This document shows, one piece after another, positions 16,001 through 24,586 of a stretch of 64,000 nucleotides of DNA. Origin of the DNA: JANQUM01 sp047630355 (GTDB taxonomy: Bacteria > Bacteroidota > Bacteroidia > Cytophagales > Spirosomataceae); contig JBLHXN010000004.1 in NCBI GenBank assembly GCA_047630355.1, forward strand, positions 8,438 through 72,437, given 5' to 3'. Position 1 is the stretch's first letter. The number at the start of each line of letters is the position of its first letter. Below the pieces are notes generated by a model. It made no database searches. It was not told where the DNA came from and saw only the letters and a list, made by a program, of their open reading frames with translations. The position numbers and the translations under genes are program-made.

Positions 16001-17200
16001 ATGAAACTACTACCAACGATTAAGAAAAACGACGTACTACAATCAATGATTGATGAACTGAATAAAAACAGGGTGTCAATTATTGAAGCGAATAAAAAAG
16101 ACCTGCAAGCTTTTAGTGGGGATGATCAAGCCTTGTATGATCGACTAGTGGTAGATGACGCCAAAGTGGACGATATGATTCAGGCGGTAAAAGAAGTGAA
16201 ATTACAAGAAGACCCCGTGGGGAAAACCATTAGCGAAGACACGCTGCCAAATGGCTTGAACATCACCAATAAAACCGCACCGTTTGGCACCATCATGATT
16301 ATTTACGAATCTCGACCTGATGTTACCATTGAGGCCGCAGTTTTAGCCTTCAAAGCCAATAATAAAATACTATTGAAAGGCGGAAAAGAAGCACATAACA
16401 GCAACGAGGAACTAGTAAAATGCTGGCACAAGGCGTTAGAAGCAAACGGCTTGGAACAAGACTGGATTCAGTACTTAAAAATGAACCGCGAGGCAACTCA
16501 GGCGTTTTTGAAGAACCCGGATCAACCGTTAGATTTGATTGTACCAAGAGGCGGAGAACGATTGATTAATTTTGTGAAAGAACACGCTAAATGTGCCGTT
16601 TTGGTAAGCGGAAGGGGAAATAACTTTGCTTACGTAGCTCCAGATGCAGACACAGAAAAGGTAATTCCGGTTATTGTAAACGCAAAAACCGATAAAATAT
16701 CGGGTTGTAATGCCTTGGATAAAATCCTGATTGATAAAAATCATCCTAATTTCAAGGAAATTGCACGGGAAATAGAATCGGCGTTGACGAAGCATGGTAT
16801 TCACATTGTTGCCACGGATGATTTACTCGAAATTCTTGATACAAAAGATGGAATCAGTAATGAAAGCGTTTGGCACGAAGAGTTTTTAGCTAAAAAAGCA
16901 GCAATAGGAACAATAAACGGATTAGAAAACGCCATCGACTTTATCAATACTTACTCCGGCGGACACTCCAACATTATTCTAACCGAAAATACTCAGAAGG
17001 CCGCCACTTTTATGGAGCAAATAGATAGTGCAGCGGTTTATCACAATGCATCCACCCGTTTTACCGACGGCGGACAAATGGGAGTTGGAGCAGAACTGGC
17101 AATAAGTACCGACAAATTACACCACCGAGGACCTTTGGGTTTGAAGCAACTGGTAACCAATAAGTACTATATTTTCGGAAGTGGTCAGGTTAGGGTGTGA
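16001..17200 (+). CDS. proA: Glutamate-5-semialdehyde dehydrogenase (gamma-glutamyl phosphate reductase)
   Basis: 399 residues, an aldehyde-dehydrogenase-fold enzyme that reduces gamma-glutamyl phosphate made by ProB. Signatures are APFGTIMIIYESRPDVTIEAA (about residue 90), LKGGKEAHNSN, LIVPRGGERLINFV, the catalytic-cysteine region DKISGCNALDKILI (about 230), and the C-terminal DSAAVYHNASTRFTDGGQMGVGAE with HHRGPLGLKQL. It is the last gene of proCBA. Confidence 0.95.
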   Translation: MKLLPTIKKNDVLQSMIDELNKNRVSIIEANKKDLQAFSGDDQALYDRLVVDDAKVDDMIQAVKEVKLQEDPVGKTISEDTLPNGLNITNKTAPFGTIMIIYESRPDVTIEAAVLAFKANNKILLKGGKEAHNSNEELVKCWHKALEANGLEQDWIQYLKMNREATQAFLKNPDQPLDLIVPRGGERLINFVKEHAKCAVLVSGRGNNFAYVAPDADTEKVIPVIVNAKTDKISGCNALDKILIDKNHPNFKEIAREIESALTKHGIHIVATDDLLEILDTKDGISNESVWHEEFLAKKAAIGTINGLENAIDFINTYSGGHSNIILTENTQKAATFMEQIDSAAVYHNASTRFTDGGQMGVGAELAISTDKLHHRGPLGLKQLVTNKYYIFGSGQVRV

Positions 17201-17218
17201 TATTGAGAAACTTTTAAA

Positions 17219-17293
17219 ACTGGTTATCAATATTTTATGATTGGTGAATCGTTTATGCAAAACGGTTCACCTGCCGTTAGCGGGATTTATTGA
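17219..17293 (+). pseudogene. Relic of a trpC 3' end
   Basis: Reading from 17219 gives TGYQYFMIGESFM and then unrelated residues to a TGA at 17291. This matches GYQGFLIGESFM at the end of the intact trpC (13870-13908). Seventeen consecutive bases (ttggtgaatcgtttatg) are identical between the two places. The fragment has no start and no barrel. It sits upstream of trpF, a usual partner of trpC, so I infer that a trpC-like gene once ended here. Confidence 0.7.
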
Positions 17294-17314
17294 GAGAATT
17301 TAGTATTTTTGGTT

Positions 17315-17612
17315 ATGGAAGTAAATCGTCCAACGAAGTACTATGATAACCTAAAAGACTTTGAAGCAGGTATGCAAGACTTGGGAAAAATCAGAAACTC
17401 AAAAATTATATTTTGAGTCTAAATTAGAGCGACTGATATCTGCCAAAGCCGAACGAGATAAAATCACACATCCTAAAAGTTCGAGTGACTTTCAAGCAAT
17501 TTCGATTGACGACCTGAAAAGAGTTAAGCTTGTATTTCACGAGTACGATGAATTTATTAACAAGTTGATGAACGGTTTTTTTCTTGGAATGAAAAACTAT
17601 CCTTCTGTGTAA
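17315..17612 (+). pseudogene. Small frameshifted gene, unknown function
   Basis: An ATG at 17315 opens MEVNRPTKYYDNLKDFEAG but runs into TGA at 17414. A second frame, already open by about 17361, continues with VCKTWEKSETQKLYFESK and ends NGFFLGMKNYPSV at 17612. Joining the frames near 17365 gives one protein of about 98 residues, charged and probably helical, so a one-base deletion is the simplest reading. It could instead be two short genes. It precedes trpF by five bases. Confidence 0.5.
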
Positions 17613-17617
17613 AAAAA

Positions 17618-18256
17618 ATGAATAAACCACCCATGAAACTCAAAATCTGCGGGATGAAAAACCCCAAAAATATCCAAGCCGTTGCTGAGTTGAAACCTGA
17701 CTTTATGGGTTTTATTTTTTACAAGAAGTCTCCCCGAAATATTATCAACGAATTGGATAAAAATGTGCTGCAAGCATTGCCCGAAAGTATCAAGAAAATC
17801 GGCGTGTTTGTGAATGCTAATTTTGAAGAAATAAATAATCAAGTCACTGAATATAAATTAGATGGCGTACAACTTCACGGCAATGAATCGTCAGAATTAT
17901 GTTCACGATTAAAAGCACAAAACCTCCTCGTTTTTAAAGCCTTTTCGGTAGATGAAAGTTTTGATTTTGCAACCACAAACCCTTACAAAAAAGCAGTTGA
18001 TTATTTCCTCTTCGACACCAAAGCCAAAGGTGGACACGGTGGACACGGTGTGGCGTTCGACTGGAAAATTCTTGATAATTATGACAACGAAGTCTCGTTC
18101 CTATTGGCGGGTGGCGTCAGTCTTGAAAACATCGAAGACGTCAAAAAATTAACACACCTTAATATTTACGGAATTGACATAAATAGTAAATTTGAAATTG
18201 AACCGGGCCTGAAAAATCTGAAACAATTAACAAAACTGATTACTTTCATGCGATAG
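17618..18256 (+). CDS. trpF: Phosphoribosylanthranilate isomerase
   Basis: 212 residues, a TIM barrel that isomerises phosphoribosylanthranilate to CdRP, the substrate of TrpC. The catalytic cysteine is in MKLKICGMKN at the N-terminus and the catalytic aspartate is in the FDTKAKGG segment. GVQLHGNES, GGHGVAFDW and AGGVSLENI are also family hallmarks. A second ATG five codons in (MKLKICG) could be the true start. A 9-base unit is tandemly repeated around 18027-18046 and encodes Gly-Gly-His twice, which appears compatible with the phosphate-binding loop. Confidence 0.93.
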   Translation: MNKPPMKLKICGMKNPKNIQAVAELKPDFMGFIFYKKSPRNIINELDKNVLQALPESIKKIGVFVNANFEEINNQVTEYKLDGVQLHGNESSELCSRLKAQNLLVFKAFSVDESFDFATTNPYKKAVDYFLFDTKAKGGHGGHGVAFDWKILDNYDNEVSFLLAGGVSLENIEDVKKLTHLNIYGIDINSKFEIEPGLKNLKQLTKLITFMR

Positions 18257-18410
18257 GCTATCGCAACTCCTTCAAATATCCAAGTAGTATAATTACCTCG
18301 AACATCGTAGCCACAGTACGTGGTACTGCTACCTCCCATTTTCTTAAATTCAAACCTACTTTTGACTGAAACCGTACAGAGGTTGCTGGCAGAGCGATGT
18401 CTTATCGGCA

Positions 18411-18974
18411 TTGGATTTTCCATACGATCTGAATACGCCCACACCGACTGAACTGTCAGTACTAAACACTTCAAACCTCGGTTTATCTAATTTTGCTTTT
18501 AATCCGATTGATGGCTTTGTTTATGGAATCACCAACAACGGTTTGATCACGAAAGTTAATCCGGCAAACGGTAACGCGATTACCGTCAGAGCGATTGGTA
18601 ATAGTATACCCTCGCAAACCTACGGGGCGGTTTATTTTGATGAAAGGGTACGTTGTACCTAAGCGGCAACAGTACCAGAAAAGTCTGCTGCTTTGACAAA
18701 CCCCGCTTCAACGAAACCTGCCGTTTTCTTTTCTGACGGACCAGCACCAAATGCTAATGATGGTGCCCGCTGTGCCACTGCTCCGCTCTGTAGAGTTGGA
18801 GCCGTTTCTCCAAATCTAAGTCAGGCTTCTGCCGTAAATACTTGTTCTTCTAATTCGATAAACTTAGCAAACATATCAGCCAATAATACGCCAGAAAGTC
18901 CGGCTTCTACTTCTGTGACGATTACGGTAAACCCGCCGCACCAACTATTGTTGCAGGTAGTTCATAATGAATAA
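18411..18974 (+). pseudogene. Fragment of a large secreted surface protein
   Basis: The frame reads LSNFAFNPIDGFVYGITNN and KVNPANGNAI, the pattern of a beta-propeller-like domain common in large Cytophagales surface proteins. It is interrupted by TAA at 18660, and the same frame resumes with TKPAVFFSDGPAPNANDGA, CRVGAVSPNLSQASAVNTC and SVTITVNPP to a stop at 18974. Neither end is complete: there is no signal peptide and no sorting domain. I read it as the residue of a gene that was once several kilobases long. A strong terminator follows. Confidence 0.65.
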
Positions 18975-18992
18975 TTAAAGAACCCGCAAAAC

Positions 18993-19025
18993 ATAAATGA
19001 CCGAAGATACTCTTCGGTCATTTAT
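18993..19025. terminator. Bidirectional intrinsic terminator
   Basis: A perfect 15-bp stem, ATAAATGACCGAAGA with its complement, has a three-base loop. It lies between the surface-protein relic and the convergent propeller/isomerase gene. Confidence 0.85.
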
Positions 19026-19052
19026 TGTAGATGGATATTTGAAACGTAAAAT

Positions 19053-21053
19053 CTACCGTAATCCCTTCATATACCGCAACGTAATCGGTAAGTGCTTTTT
19101 TACATCGGCGTTTTCGTCTTCAATGAAATAGAACTTTACGCCCGTATCGATAGCGGCTCGCATAATTGGTGTAAAGTTGATTTGACCAGTTCCTAAAGCT
19201 ACGTCAGAGGTTAGCGGTGTTCCACCAGAGTATTCCCCCGTGGACTGACCATACGCCATATCTTTTAAATGCAACGCCACAAAACGACCAGGATATTTAC
19301 GCAGTAATAACGTTGGATCCTGTCCACCGTGAAACGCCCAATAAACGTCGCATTCGTAGCTAACGTTAACTGGATTTGTACTTCGGACGATGTAGTCAAA
19401 GTACGTTCCGCTGCCATCATCCATTTGCTTGAACTCATAACCGTGTCCGTGGTAGAACAGGTGCATTCCTTCCTGAGCAAGACGCTCTCCGGCCCTGTTG
19501 AAAACCTCGATGGCTTTGTCAGATTCTTTTAAACCAAACTGATTTTGACGATGCGGAATCCAAGCCATTCCCACGTACCGAACGCCCAACACTTTGGCGT
19601 CCGCAATGATTTTCTCAATATCTGTGTCGAAATCCTCGAAACCCATCAACGCACTTTTAGATTGTAATCCGGCTTCGTCTATAGCCATTTTTATTTCCGC
19701 TGAGCTCATTTCTTTCGGAAAACCCGCTACTTCCACTTCGGTAATTCCCAGATCTTTCACGTACTTCAGTGTCCCGGAAATATCTGTCTTTAAATAATCC
19801 CGCAAACTGTAAAGTTCTAAACCGATACGTCCTTCGGTTTCTTTGTTGATTTTCGGATAAGCAGTTCCCGTTCCGTTCTGTAGCCACATATCTATTCGCG
19901 GAGCGTTCCAAGTATAAGGTTTTGAAACTACGTCAATATCGCCATCGCCGTCAATATCCATTAATCTACCTTCGTGAAAGTCAAAGCCGCGTTGGAAAAT
20001 CGTTTTCTCAAAATTCCCCATCCCGTCGCCGTACAAAATGAACGCTTCGGCTTTGGGGTTATCTACTTTGTCATTCGACCATTGAACCATTTCAGCTACA
20101 AAAATATCGAGGTTGCCATCGTTGTTCACATCCGCTACTTCGAGTGTGTGGACATGCGTTAATTCCCGCCCGATTAAATCTTTACCTTTCCAGTTTTCGG
20201 TTATTTCGGCATTGCCGTCGGTTTCGTAATACATTAACCTTCCCGAACCGTCGCCGGGTGAGATAACGAACTGTTGTCTTTTTCCGACCTTGAATTTAGC
20301 GGCACGGATACGTCCACCGTCGTTTCCAATTTTTATGGCTTTGAATTTCTTGTTTTCAATATCGTATTTGAACCAATAATTTCCAGCAATCAAATCTTCG
20401 TAGCCATCACCGTCCACATCAGCGGCATCGCAACCTTCGGGGTACCAGTTTTTGGTTTGATCCGCTGAGCCTTCGTACACTTTTTCGTATTTCCACGCTC
20501 CGGCACGAGGGTCTTGCGGAATATCAGCAATGTAAATAGCTTTATCGCTTTGATTCCAGAATGCTAATTGGGAACGTCCGGTTTGTTTAAAATCACCGAA
20601 GACTTGGTCGTGGTGTTGATTACCGCCGCTATTTTTGATTTCGTAACGCTTCCACGGTACATTCGGATTAAAGTATGGATACGGATTTTCCCACCACCAC
20701 ATTTTATTCCCTTGCAAGTCATTTCCGAAAACTACGTCTTTATCACCGTCACCATCAATATCATAAAATGCTCCACCCGTTTCAATAGTCAGAAGTGCTT
20801 TTTCGATCACAAATTCCCGCCAACCGATCGCACGATCGTATTTCAGGTAAATTAGTGCGGGAGCAGCGACTCTGCCGCCTAATATAATTTCTTCCACACC
20901 GTCATTGTCAATATCAAGTGGTAGAGAGGCAGTTTGTTGATTAGTTTTCCACGAAAGTGGAATATCTCCGAAGGCAGAACTTTGATGTTGCCATTTTTGA
21001 GAAAAAGCGGACAAGGAAAGTAACAGGAGTAGAACAGGAAGTAGATTTTTCAT
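19053..21053 (-). CDS. VCBS/FG-GAP repeat protein fused to a sugar phosphate isomerase-like TIM barrel
   Basis: About 666 residues from the ATG complementary to 21051-21053, which opens a signal peptide (KNLLPVLLLLLSLSAFSQ). Residues to about 395 hold several FG-GAP/VCBS calcium-loop repeats: LDIDNDGVEE, YDIDGDGDKD, ADVDGDGYEDL, ADVNNDGNLDI and MDIDGDGDIDV. From about 400 the sequence becomes a xylose-isomerase-like TIM barrel: RIGLELYSLRDYL, ITEVEVAGFP, FYHGHGYEF, VSYECDVYWAFHGG, LHLKDM and FIEDENAD. The two halves are each common but rarely joined. Export implies extracytoplasmic action on a sugar or glycan. The substrate is unknown. A consensus promoter lies at 21086-21117. Confidence 0.82.
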   Translation of the reverse strand: MKNLLPVLLLLLSLSAFSQKWQHQSSAFGDIPLSWKTNQQTASLPLDIDNDGVEEIILGGRVAAPALIYLKYDRAIGWREFVIEKALLTIETGGAFYDIDGDGDKDVVFGNDLQGNKMWWWENPYPYFNPNVPWKRYEIKNSGGNQHHDQVFGDFKQTGRSQLAFWNQSDKAIYIADIPQDPRAGAWKYEKVYEGSADQTKNWYPEGCDAADVDGDGYEDLIAGNYWFKYDIENKKFKAIKIGNDGGRIRAAKFKVGKRQQFVISPGDGSGRLMYYETDGNAEITENWKGKDLIGRELTHVHTLEVADVNNDGNLDIFVAEMVQWSNDKVDNPKAEAFILYGDGMGNFEKTIFQRGFDFHEGRLMDIDGDGDIDVVSKPYTWNAPRIDMWLQNGTGTAYPKINKETEGRIGLELYSLRDYLKTDISGTLKYVKDLGITEVEVAGFPKEMSSAEIKMAIDEAGLQSKSALMGFEDFDTDIEKIIADAKVLGVRYVGMAWIPHRQNQFGLKESDKAIEVFNRAGERLAQEGMHLFYHGHGYEFKQMDDGSGTYFDYIVRSTNPVNVSYECDVYWAFHGGQDPTLLLRKYPGRFVALHLKDMAYGQSTGEYSGGTPLTSDVALGTGQINFTPIMRAAIDTGVKFYFIEDENADVKKHLPITLRYMKGLR

Positions 21054-21085
21054 ACAAGCAGGCAACGATTGAATAGGGTTACTTA

Positions 21086-21117
21086 CAAAGTTAGAGAAAT
21101 GGACTGTCTATGACAAA
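21086..21117 (-). promoter_or_regulatory. Bacteroidota-type promoter for the propeller/isomerase gene
   Basis: On the minus strand: TTTG (21117-21114), 20 bases, TAACTTTG (21093-21086), exact at both boxes, about 33 bases before the start codon. Confidence 0.65.
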
Positions 21118-21195
21118 ATAAACAAGAACTTAGACAAAAGGGAGAAACCCTAATGCGAAGTAGATTGAAATTCCCTAAAAATGCGTGAAAGCTGA

Positions 21196-22053
21196 TTACT
21201 TCACCGCTTCTACCGTGTAACCTTTTTTGAGAAGTTGATTAATAAGACCTTTACGCCCACCAAGGTGAGCCGCTCCTACCGCAATAAAGTTAGACTGCTT
21301 CGGTAATACTTCTGTAAAGTTATTTATCCACGCCTGATTACGCTTTCTTAACAGTTTTCTATTTAGACGACGCGACGGGCTGTTTACAATTTTCTTATTA
21401 AGTAGTGATATTGAACCGTGTTGATAAAGGTCAAGTATTTCGCTGTAAGTGTCTCGTATCAAATGACTTCTTCTAACCTGACGCAAAAGTAAACGGGCTT
21501 GTTTCCGAGTATTCAAATTATCGAATACTTCGGTTTGTTGCTTGAGCGTTTCTAAACCCAAAATTTCCTTCTTTTGAAACTTTGCCTCGTTCACTAATAA
21601 CTCTTCAATAGAAACGGAGTTTTCGCAGCCAATACTTGTCTTGTATGTATAGGATAACAAGTAGTAAGGTTTTACCATCCCTACTGCTTCCATAGGATAA
21701 CCCAATTGATGAGAGAAGAAATCATCTATTTCACCGTACCCTTTTGCGGAAATATGATTCTTTAAATGGGTTTTACTTCGGGTAGAAGCCTGCATTTCTT
21801 CAATTAACTCCGGGCTGTCTAAATCCAATTCAAGGTAGATCTTCTTTGCTTCAGAAAAGGCTTTGGCTTCCGCTGCATTTATTTTTATATCATCTTTACA
21901 AATAATGTGAATTGTCCCGAATAGATACGAAGGTTCGCTAATTTCATCCCCAGTAATCTTCCACAATAACGACTCTTCTTTCGCTAATTGAGAAAAAGAT
22001 AACTGACTTATCATCAGTAATATAAACACAAACATCTTCGTGGAGTTTTTCAT
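21196..22053 (-). CDS. TraB/GumN family protein
   Basis: About 285 residues from the ATG complementary to 22051-22053. A signal peptide (KNSTKMFVFILLMISQLSFSQ) indicates export. LLWKITGDEISEPSYLFGTIHI near the N-terminus is the first TraB/GumN motif. LGLETLKQQTEVF and the closing FIAVGAAHLGGRKGLINQLLKKGYTVEAV are the other two conserved blocks. Members of this fold carry GxxH and GxxE pairs and have been proposed to be metallohydrolases related to Tiki proteins; the bacterial substrates are unknown. It sits downstream of the NHL-type gene on the same strand, with a gap of about 50 bases. Confidence 0.85.
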   Translation of the reverse strand: MKNSTKMFVFILLMISQLSFSQLAKEESLLWKITGDEISEPSYLFGTIHIICKDDIKINAAEAKAFSEAKKIYLELDLDSPELIEEMQASTRSKTHLKNHISAKGYGEIDDFFSHQLGYPMEAVGMVKPYYLLSYTYKTSIGCENSVSIEELLVNEAKFQKKEILGLETLKQQTEVFDNLNTRKQARLLLRQVRRSHLIRDTYSEILDLYQHGSISLLNKKIVNSPSRRLNRKLLRKRNQAWINNFTEVLPKQSNFIAVGAAHLGGRKGLINQLLKKGYTVEAVK

Positions 22054-22101
22054 ATAGTAACACATTTAACTATACGTTCACAAAGATTATGCCAACCATT
22101 A

Positions 22102-23157
22102 TTATGTTCGTTCTAACTTGATAGGATATGTTTTTTGCGATGCCCATTGTGGCACATATAAGCTATCGTCGGCATCCATGTAAACATCGTGCGGGTGCAT
22201 GAATATATTTGTAGGATCTTCTTGTCTTTGTTTCTGAAGTTCGCCGTTTTGGTAGATTGGTTCACTACCACCCGGTGTTGAAATCACTTTGTTATCTGCA
22301 TTTAAAATCTGCACATAACCCGAATTAGGATACGACTGTGAAGTAGAACGAAAAGAGGCTCCAATGAGGTAATTATCACGAATCACCGGACGGCAGATAA
22401 AAGTACCGGGTAAATGAATAGTCGAAAGGTATTTACCGTCGAGCGTAAAGCGTTTCCATGAGCATTCGTCACGGGAAGTAACGAGCAATGTCGGGGTTTT
22501 ACCTCCACGACTGTCAATCAATACTCCATGACTACAATTTAAGTTCTCATTCTCTTTTCCCCGACCACCAAAATGGCGGATATATTCACCTTTGGAAGTA
22601 TATTGAATAATTAGACTTTTTCCGTAACCATCGGCTACGTAAATATCACCGTTTACAGGATTTACGCAAGTTTCGGTCGGAACGAACTGACCGGGATAAT
22701 CGTACTTGCCCGTTTCTTTGGGATATTCGAGTTTCATCAACTCTTTACCTTTCAAATCCGTTTTGATTACCTGACTCCTATTGTTATCACAGATTAAAAG
22801 AAATTGGTCTTTTCCTTCACCCGCAACTGTTAAACCGTGAGCACCGGGATAGGACGCACCCCAAACGTCTAATAGCTTTCCTGACTTATCGTAAATCAGG
22901 ACGTTGTTCTTTGTTTCGTTAGTTAACATGAATAAACGCCCGTCAGCTACTTCTACCATCTCGTGGCAGTCATTTACGGGATTCTTGTCAGCGTCTAATA
23001 CTCCCCAGCCTTTCACAACTTTATATTGATGCGACCCATGCCCGACGATGACTTCATCGTTACGACCAAAGGTCATTGAGGGTAAGGCAGTAAGTGACGT
23101 AGTAACACCGGAAATTTTGAGAAAGTCGCGGCGGTTGAGGTAGGAAGTTTTCATCAA
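22102..23157 (-). CDS. Exported NHL-type beta-propeller protein with Tat signal
   Basis: 351 residues. The N-terminus NRRDFLKISGVTTSLTALPSMTFG is a twin-arginine (Tat) signal. The rest contains NHL/six-bladed-propeller strands such as VYDKSGKLLDVWG, GAHGLTVAGEG, NPVNGDIYVADGYGKSLIIQY, GEYIRHFGGRG and FMHPHDVYMDADDSLYV. Propellers of this kind can be scaffolds or lactonase/lyase-like enzymes. No catalytic set is obvious, and Tat export suggests folding or a metal before export. A probable promoter lies at 23183-23215. Confidence 0.75.
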   Translation of the reverse strand: MMKTSYLNRRDFLKISGVTTSLTALPSMTFGRNDEVIVGHGSHQYKVVKGWGVLDADKNPVNDCHEMVEVADGRLFMLTNETKNNVLIYDKSGKLLDVWGASYPGAHGLTVAGEGKDQFLLICDNNRSQVIKTDLKGKELMKLEYPKETGKYDYPGQFVPTETCVNPVNGDIYVADGYGKSLIIQYTSKGEYIRHFGGRGKENENLNCSHGVLIDSRGGKTPTLLVTSRDECSWKRFTLDGKYLSTIHLPGTFICRPVIRDNYLIGASFRSTSQSYPNSGYVQILNADNKVISTPGGSEPIYQNGELQKQRQEDPTNIFMHPHDVYMDADDSLYVPQWASQKTYPIKLERT

Positions 23158-23182
23158 ATGGTTTCTTTAAGGTTGAATTAAT

Positions 23183-23215
23183 CAAATTTAAAGAAATTAT
23201 TGGGAATATGTCAAA
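23183..23215 (-). promoter_or_regulatory. Probable promoter of the NHL-type gene
   Basis: On the minus strand: TTTG (23215-23212), 21 bases, TAAATTTG (23190-23183). Both boxes match the Bacteroidota consensus; the spacer is slightly long. Confidence 0.45.
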
Positions 23216-23318
23216 CTATGACTCAAACCATGAACCGTGAACTTTTATTAATGACCAGCCTATTCATTTCTGCAAGGGAATACTCTGTTGAAGTACAACA
23301 GAGTTAACATTAAACTAT

Positions 23319-24557
23319 TTAATTTAAGACAGGCTTATAAATCAAACTACTAAACTCCTCTTTATTTAAGTATTGATTAGCAAGGTTTTGCAGGTCGGCT
23401 GAGGTAATATTCCTGATATCATCGAAGATTTGTTGCAAAGGTTGCACATATCCTAAATCCAAAATGCTTCTTGCCATAGAAAGCATATAGCCTTGGTTAC
23501 TCTCTTCTGACATAGCGAGCTGCCCCATCAGTTGTTCTTTTACATTGCGTAATTGCACCTCGCCCAGCGGTTTTTCACGAAGTAACTTCATCTCCCGATA
23601 GATTAGCTTGATGGCTTTTTCCAAATTTGCCGGATCGGTGGCAAAGTAAATCCCCAGAAAGCCTGTATCTGTATAAGAAGTAAAATTGGCATCAATGCCG
23701 TACACTAAACCGTACTTTTCCCGAAGCGAGAGGTTAAAGCGAGAGTTCATTCCCGGGCCACCTAATAAATTTATCAAAGTAAAAAACGCCAGCCGACTTT
23801 CATCCTTGATTGACAGTGATCTTCTACCGAGGGCACAATGAGCTTGCACAGTTTGCTTTTCGAGGCTTGTATGCTTTGTTTGATACGCAAACGGCTCAAC
23901 ACGTTTGTAATCTACACTCTTAAAAGGAATGTCGGCTACATATTTTTCTACTCGCTGAATGGCTTTTTTGAAGGAGATATTTCCAACAATGGAAATTACT
24001 ATTTTGGAAGTATCCATATTTTGAGCGATGAATTCCTGTAAATCTTTCTTTGTAAAAGATTTTACGTGTTCCCGCGTTCCTAAAATATTTACTCCCAACT
24101 GATGGTCCGAAAAGACGTATTCGTCAAATTCGTCCTGAATCGCATCTTCGGGAGAGTCTTCGTACATTGACATTTCCTCCAAGATAACGCTCCGTTCTTT
24201 CTCAATTTGATTTTCGGGAAATACGGAGTTAAATGTTATATCAGTTAATAGTTCTACTGTTTTATCAAAATGAATATCTAACGCCGAAGCGTAGAAGCAT
24301 ACTTTTTCTTTGGTTGTGTAAGCGTTAAGTTCACCACCTACCGATTCCAACCGATTAATAATGTGATAAGATTTACGTTTCTTGGTCCCTTTGAAAGCCA
24401 TGTGTTCCCAAAAGTGCACTAAACCTGATTGATGCGGTTGCTCATCCCGACTTCCAATGTCGAGCATAATTCCGCAGTGCACTATTTTAGTATGGGCTAC
24501 TTGGCGGTGGGCTATTCTTATGCCGTTTGGCAAAGTATATATTTGGTATTCTGTCAT
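23319..24557 (-). CDS. M16 family zinc peptidase
   Basis: 412 residues. The inverted zinc motif HxxEH is present as HFWEHMAFKG near residue 48, with the downstream Glu expected around the ERSVILEEMSMYEDSPED region, so the catalytic site is complete. The C-terminal half (GGPGMNSRFNLSLREKYGLVYGIDA) is the second, inactive M16 lobe with the conserved Arg/Tyr pair. Relatives are processing peptidases that cut small unfolded peptides. There is no signal peptide. It lies 30 bases after the MFS gene on the same strand. Confidence 0.9.
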   Translation of the reverse strand: MTEYQIYTLPNGIRIAHRQVAHTKIVHCGIMLDIGSRDEQPHQSGLVHFWEHMAFKGTKKRKSYHIINRLESVGGELNAYTTKEKVCFYASALDIHFDKTVELLTDITFNSVFPENQIEKERSVILEEMSMYEDSPEDAIQDEFDEYVFSDHQLGVNILGTREHVKSFTKKDLQEFIAQNMDTSKIVISIVGNISFKKAIQRVEKYVADIPFKSVDYKRVEPFAYQTKHTSLEKQTVQAHCALGRRSLSIKDESRLAFFTLINLLGGPGMNSRFNLSLREKYGLVYGIDANFTSYTDTGFLGIYFATDPANLEKAIKLIYREMKLLREKPLGEVQLRNVKEQLMGQLAMSEESNQGYMLSMARSILDLGYVQPLQQIFDDIRNITSADLQNLANQYLNKEEFSSLIYKPVLN

Positions 24558-24586
24558 TTCATTTCACTACGTTGCGTAGTATAACA

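Noticed and set aside
18026..18048. 9-bp tandem repeat in trpF as a mutation
   Set aside because: It keeps the frame and the Gly-rich phosphate loop followed by GVAFDW, so it seems compatible with a working enzyme.
18166..18474. Minus-strand frame of 102 codons across the end of trpF
   Set aside because: It overlaps trpF and the following relic on the opposite strand and has no signal or motif that I can support.
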